This document shows, piece by piece, positions 6,332-9,389 of a stretch of DNA of 9,389 nt. The notes under the pieces were generated by a model, which saw only the letters and a list, made by a program, of their open reading frames with translations, searched no databases and had not been told where the DNA came from. The position numbers were made by a program, and so were the translations under genes. Where the stretch lies: assembly GCA_050050615.1 (NCBI GenBank), contig JASFTV010000124.1, positions 1 to 9,389 on the forward strand. Direction: 5' to 3'. The stretch is from JASFTV01 sp050050615. Its GTDB lineage: Bacteria > Desulfobacterota > DSM-4660 > Desulfatiglandales > HGW-15. How positions within the stretch are numbered: the stretch's first letter is position 1; each line of letters starts with the position of its first letter.

Positions 6332-8251
6332 ATGGGAAAAATAACTTTGATGATTAATCAGGATGATTGCAATGGTTGCCATGCCTGTGAAGTGGCTTGT
6401 AAACAAGAACATGGACTCGGCGTCGGCCCGAGAGTGGTAAGGGTGATTGAAAAGTCGCCTCTTTTTGTGCCCCTATTCTGTCATCATTGTGAAGACACGC
6501 CCTGTGCCCTGGCCTGTCCTGAAGATGCCATCACCAAGGATCCGGAGACAGGTGTTGTGCTCCTCGAGCCTGAGAAATGCGATGGCTGTAATGCGGTGGA
6601 GGGCAAGTCTGGCGTTGAAAAGCAGGACACGTCTCCCTGCAAGGTCGAGTGCCCGGCGCACAATGATGTCCAGGGATATGTGGGCCTTGCGGCCAAGGGG
6701 AAATATCAGGAGGCCATCCAGCTGATCAAGAACACAAGTTCCTTCCCATCCGTGTGTGGGAGGGTCTGTCCTCATCCCTGTGAATCGAAATGTAACCGGG
6801 ACCAAATCGATGAACCTGTTGCAATTCGCTCCATTGAACGGTTTTTGGCCGATCAGGATCTTTCTAGCAAGAATCCTTACGTCCCTGAAGTCAGAGAGGT
6901 GAGAGAGGAGAAGATCGCTATTATCGGGTCAGGTCCTGCAGGGCTCACAGCGGCCTATTTCCTGGCGAGAGAGGGATATAAGCTTACTGTATTTGAAAAA
7001 CTGCCCGTTGCCGGCGGTATGATGGTCGTAGGAATTCCGTCGTATCGCCTCCCAAAAGATATCCTCTCTGCTGAAATCAAGGTTATTCAGGATATGGGGG
7101 TAGAGATCAAAACAGGGGTAACGTTCGGAGAAGATATTACCTTCGAGAGCCTGAAAAAGGACGGGTATCAGGCTTTTTTTGTAGCCATTGGCCTCCATAA
7201 AGACAGGCGTTTGAACCTAGAAAAAGAAGACATGGATGGCGTGCTAAAGGGTGTTGATTTTCTTCGGGATGTGTCCCTTGGAAATCCCGTATCCGTGGGC
7301 AAAAAGGTTATCGTCGTTGGAGGGGGCAATGTGGCCATGGACGTGGCATTGTGTTCTATTCGCAAAGGCGCAAAGGAGGTCTCTGTGGTGTGCCTGGAAC
7401 AGCGAGATGAAATGCCGGCCTGGGAACACGAAATCCAGATGGCCTTAGAAGAGGGCGTTAAGATTATCAACGGGCTTGGGCCTAACAAGTTCTTAGAGAA
7501 AGGCGGAAAGTTCTCGGGAATTGAATTCAAGCGTTGCACCTCTGTATTCGATGAAGACGGGGCCTTTAATCCTAAATACGATGCCGCAAATCTGACCAAA
7601 CTTAAGGGGGATACAGCCGTCATTGCCATTGGTCAGGCTGCTGACCTCTCCTTTGCCGAGAAGCAGGGCGTTGTAGTCAGTTCAACAGGAGCTCTTGAGG
7701 CCGATCCCATGACCTTGGAGACACCCATTAAAGGGGTCTTTGCGGGCGGGGATGTCTATTATGGGCCAAAGACCGTTGCGGAGGCCATCGGTTCCGGCAA
7801 GGAGGCAGCCGTATCCATTGACCGCTACATCAAAGGCCTAGACCTTCGAGCAGGCAGGGATTTGCGAGATACAAAATTGACTTCAATCACGGAACCTCAG
7901 AAGGAGAAATATGATCCTGTTGCTCGCGCTCAAATGCCTTGCCAGGAACCCAAAAAGCGCGTGAAGAACTTCGAAGAAATTCAGCTGGGATTTATAGAAG
8001 AGATGGCCGTGCAGGAAGCAAAGAGGTGTATTTCATGCGGTACCTGCTGCGTACAAGCGTGCCCCTATGGTGTCATGCAGTTTAACCATGAAGTGACCAA
8101 GGCGGTGAAGTGCGACCTGTGTGTGCAAAAACGGGGCAATAACGAAGCACCCGCATGTAGCTTGATCTGTCCCGCACACTGTATCTTCTGGGGGGACCCA
8201 GCAGCGTTTCCCAGCGAGGCTGACAAGGGGATACAGAAAAGCGTGCCGTGA
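6332..8251 (+). CDS. split DmsB-like ferredoxin with inserted GltD-like FAD/NAD(P) module, electron-transfer subunit
   Basis: A 639-residue cytoplasmic iron-sulfur flavoprotein, predicted to pass electrons between NAD(P)(H) and the Mo enzyme encoded just upstream. The N-terminus is the first half of a DmsB/HycB-type subunit: CNGCHACEVAC (Cys13, 16, 19, 23), CHHCEDTPCALACP (Cys50, 53, 58, 62), then a half motif CDGC (Cys83, 86). A GltD-like module follows. It has the two-cluster N-terminal helical domain with Cys103, 107, 142, 146, 150 and 154 (SPCKVECPAHNDVQGY, CGRVCPHPCESKC), an FAD-binding GSGPAG (199-204), GGM..GIPSYRLP, an NAD(P)-binding GGGNVAMD (330-337), and a second FAD contact AGGD (471-474). 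After residue about 560 the ferredoxin resumes: CISCGTCCVQACPYG (Cys566-577) and CDLC...PACSLICP (Cys594, 597, 609, 613), ending in the IFWGD typical of DmsB relatives. AegA-like proteins of enterobacteria also join these modules, but as ferredoxin then GltD in series. Domain identities are firm; the nucleotide used and electron direction are not known. Confidence 0.9.
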   Translation: MGKITLMINQDDCNGCHACEVACKQEHGLGVGPRVVRVIEKSPLFVPLFCHHCEDTPCALACPEDAITKDPETGVVLLEPEKCDGCNAVEGKSGVEKQDTSPCKVECPAHNDVQGYVGLAAKGKYQEAIQLIKNTSSFPSVCGRVCPHPCESKCNRDQIDEPVAIRSIERFLADQDLSSKNPYVPEVREVREEKIAIIGSGPAGLTAAYFLAREGYKLTVFEKLPVAGGMMVVGIPSYRLPKDILSAEIKVIQDMGVEIKTGVTFGEDITFESLKKDGYQAFFVAIGLHKDRRLNLEKEDMDGVLKGVDFLRDVSLGNPVSVGKKVIVVGGGNVAMDVALCSIRKGAKEVSVVCLEQRDEMPAWEHEIQMALEEGVKIINGLGPNKFLEKGGKFSGIEFKRCTSVFDEDGAFNPKYDAANLTKLKGDTAVIAIGQAADLSFAEKQGVVVSSTGALEADPMTLETPIKGVFAGGDVYYGPKTVAEAIGSGKEAAVSIDRYIKGLDLRAGRDLRDTKLTSITEPQKEKYDPVARAQMPCQEPKKRVKNFEEIQLGFIEEMAVQEAKRCISCGTCCVQACPYGVMQFNHEVTKAVKCDLCVQKRGNNEAPACSLICPAHCIFWGDPAAFPSEADKGIQKSVP

Positions 8252-8291
8252 CATGATGCACTTTTTTCTTACTTGTTGCTAACGAAGCTTC

Positions 8292-8344
8292 GCCTCAAAC
8301 CGATCCATCCTCCGTAGCAAGCTACTGCGGAGGACGGACGAGGC
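8292..8344. terminator. long stem-loop after the four-gene unit, probable terminator
   Basis: The core stem pairs TCCATCCTCCGTAG (8304-8317) with CTGCGGAGGACGGA (8325-8338), with one mismatch and one G-T pair around a 7-base loop. An outer GCCTC/GAGGC pairing (8292-8296, 8340-8344) can extend it. A short T-run (8345-8348) follows. It begins about 40 bases after the last stop of the unit. A perfect palindrome, CGAAGCTTCG (8283-8292), sits just before it. The T-run is short, so a structured repeat is an alternative to an intrinsic terminator. Confidence 0.5.
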
Positions 8345-8398
8345 TTTTGCCAGGAATGGCCATTCCCCTCAAGGCGATATCTACAGGGTTCTCGGGAG

Positions 8399-8496
8399 GC
8401 GGGGTGATCTTTGAGGGTTTGAGAGATCTTTGACTTGGTCGGAACGAGAAATGCTGCTAGGGCTTTCGTGGCGCAAACCCTCAAAGATCAGCCCGC
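8399..8496. repeat. long inverted repeat with 23-base arms upstream of the DUF1566 gene
   Basis: The arm TGATCTTTGAGGGTTTG (8405-8421) is perfectly complementary to CAAACCCTCAAAGATCA (8474-8490). Beyond a single G-G mismatch, GCGGG (8399-8403) pairs with CCCGC (8492-8496). The 52-base centre repeats AGATCTTTGA-like sequence but shows no gene. A transcript would form a very stable hairpin about 60 bases upstream of the DUF1566 start. It could be a structured leader, a non-coding RNA, or a small palindromic mobile repeat. Nothing in the window decides between these. Confidence 0.75.
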
Positions 8497-8555
8497 TGGA
8501 ATCTCCGGTGAAACTCTTTCGAGATATCATAGTAGAATCAAAATGAGAAAGCCAA

Positions 8556-9014
8556 ATGCAACCATTGGAGCCGAAAAAATTGCCCGATGAACCGACAAGA
8601 GAGCTTAAGAGTAAAGCAGAGAAAGAATTTGAACCTGGCAGCGGAAAAACGCCTACCTGGAAAGATCCCAAGACCGGGCTGGAATGGCAGTGTGGATCTC
8701 CAGAGGAGATGTCCTGGTACGAAGCCCAAGACTATGCAGAATCACTTTCACTGGATGGGAAAAACGATTGGCGTTTGCCGACGGCGGCGGAACTAGAAAC
8801 GTTACTTGATCGAAGCATTCTCTATGATGCATTACGTCCGATTATGCGGGAAGAAATTCCTTTTCGGGATACTTTAAGCTACTGGTCGTCAACGACCTTT
8901 GGCCCCGACACGCATAGTGCGTGGATCGTAATATTCGATGGCGGCTATGTACTCAGCTACTACAAGAGTAACTCCTATTATGTCCGTTGCGTTCGAGCTA
9001 AGGTTGATAAATGA
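8556..9014 (+). CDS. DUF1566 / Lcl C-terminal domain protein
   Basis: A 152-residue protein that is almost wholly one DUF1566 (Lcl C-terminal) domain, from about residue 32 to the end. Landmarks are WKDPKTGLEWQ, MSWYEAQDYAESL, the signature DWRLPTAAELETLLD, YWSSTT, AWIVIFDGG and the closing YYVRCVRAK. The domain occurs in many surface or secreted bacterial proteins, and in Legionella Lcl it binds glycosaminoglycans. Here the N-terminus is charged and proline-rich (MQPLEPKKLPDEPTREL), with no signal peptide or lipobox, so export is not supported. The start is uncertain: an in-frame TGA lies 12 bases before the ATG at 8556, and only a weak GAGAAA (8545-8550) precedes it. It follows two strong stem-loops, so it is probably a separate transcription unit. 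It may be a truncated copy of a longer, exported protein. Its function is unknown. Confidence 0.82.
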   Translation: MQPLEPKKLPDEPTRELKSKAEKEFEPGSGKTPTWKDPKTGLEWQCGSPEEMSWYEAQDYAESLSLDGKNDWRLPTAAELETLLDRSILYDALRPIMREEIPFRDTLSYWSSTTFGPDTHSAWIVIFDGGYVLSYYKSNSYYVRCVRAKVDK

Positions 9015-9127
9015 TTTAGATTTGGCTGAACTGAAGGGTACGTCGTGACACGGAGGATGGGCATGTCAAGACGGGAATGTCGTGCTCCGGGGGTCATAGA
9101 AATTCGTTTGAACAAGGAGGCTTCACT

Positions 9128-9389
9128 ATGCCGGAGAGGCGTTTGTTAGATGGTAAGAAAATTTTCATCGTCGATGATGAACCGGATGTTTTGGAGGTTC
9201 TAGAAGAGCTGCTTAAGATGTGTCATGTTGCAAAAGCCTCCAATTTTGAGAAAGCCGAAGAAATCCTGGAATCACAGGATTTTGATATGGCGATTCTGGA
9301 TATCATGGGCGTCGATGGCTATGGCTTGTTAGAGATTGCCAACCGGAAGAAAATACCGGCCGTCATGCTGACCGCCCATGCATTCAACC
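9128..9389 (+). CDS. response regulator receiver protein, 3' end cut by the window edge
   Basis: The first 87 residues of a two-component response regulator are visible. The receiver fold shows the acidic pair Asp16-Asp17 in FIVDDEPDV, the phosphoacceptor Asp58 in AILDIMGVDGY, and Thr82 in VMLTAH; the conserved lysine lies beyond the edge. A strong AAGGAGG (9114-9120) lies 7 bases before the ATG at 9128 and supports this start. The usual MMP after the phosphoacceptor is IMG here, with Gly61 where proline is common. The output domain, if any, is off the window, so DNA binding, enzymatic or stand-alone roles cannot be told apart. It lies 113 bases after the DUF1566 gene and no sensor kinase is visible. 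Confidence 0.9.
   Translation, partial: MPERRLLDGKKIFIVDDEPDVLEVLEELLKMCHVAKASNFEKAEEILESQDFDMAILDIMGVDGYGLLEIANRKKIPAVMLTAHAFN

Noticed and set aside
8381..8671. Minus-strand open frame across the long inverted repeat and DUF1566 start
   Set aside because: It is the antisense of a real gene plus palindromic sequence, with no domain and no ribosome binding site.
8940..9014. Diversity-generating retroelement variable region in the DUF1566 tail
   Set aside because: No template repeat or reverse transcriptase is in the window, and YYVRCVR endings are ordinary for this family.
9063..9149. 28-codon open frame with GGAGG upstream, overlapping the response-regulator start
   Set aside because: The ribosome site is fair, but the peptide resembles nothing known and it overlaps a well-supported start in another frame. 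A leader peptide cannot be excluded.

Overview
The window looks like a chromosomal segment of a strictly or facultatively anaerobic bacterium. Its metabolic genes are rich in iron-sulfur clusters and include a soluble molybdenum/tungsten enzyme. The gene style, with IclR control of an aryl/acyl-CoA ligase beside a Mo enzyme and a GltD-like electron-transfer protein, recalls Desulfobacterota or syntrophic aromatic-acid degraders. That placement is an inference; nothing here fixes the taxon.

Layout, all genes on the + strand: (1) positions 1-1100, two housekeeping genes, the 3' part of purE (purine synthesis) and a tsaC/Sua5-family gene (tRNA t6A synthesis). (2) 1101-1668, a non-coding stretch of about 570 bases. 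It holds a pair of diverged inverted repeats about 180 bases apart, an IclR-like palindrome and a good sigma70-type promoter. (3) 1669-8251, a compact four-gene unit: IclR-family regulator, DhbE/EntE-like AMP-forming acid-CoA ligase, 701-residue DMSO-reductase-superfamily Mo/W catalytic subunit, and a 639-residue iron-sulfur/FAD/NAD(P) electron-transfer protein. (4) 8252-8555, about 300 bases without a gene, with two long stem-loops; the first is a probable terminator of the unit. (5) 8556-9014, a DUF1566/Lcl-C-domain protein. (6) 9128 to the right edge, the start of a response-regulator receiver gene.

Proposed working of the unit: the regulator senses a small carboxylic, perhaps aromatic, acid. 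The ligase turns the acid into its CoA thioester, the cytoplasmic Mo/W enzyme oxidises, hydroxylates or hydrates it, and the fourth protein moves electrons between the Mo enzyme and NAD(P)(H). No membrane anchor, quinone-linked subunit or Tat signal is visible, so this appears to be a soluble, pyridine-nucleotide-linked enzyme. The CoA-ligase plus Mo-enzyme logic resembles phenylacetyl-CoA oxidation by PadBCD, but the substrate cannot be read from the sequence.

The most unusual item is the fourth protein. It is a DmsB-type ferredoxin subunit cut in two by a complete GltD-like FAD/NAD(P) module. The first two cluster motifs lie at the N-terminus and the last two at the C-terminus, and half of a cluster motif is left behind at the cut.
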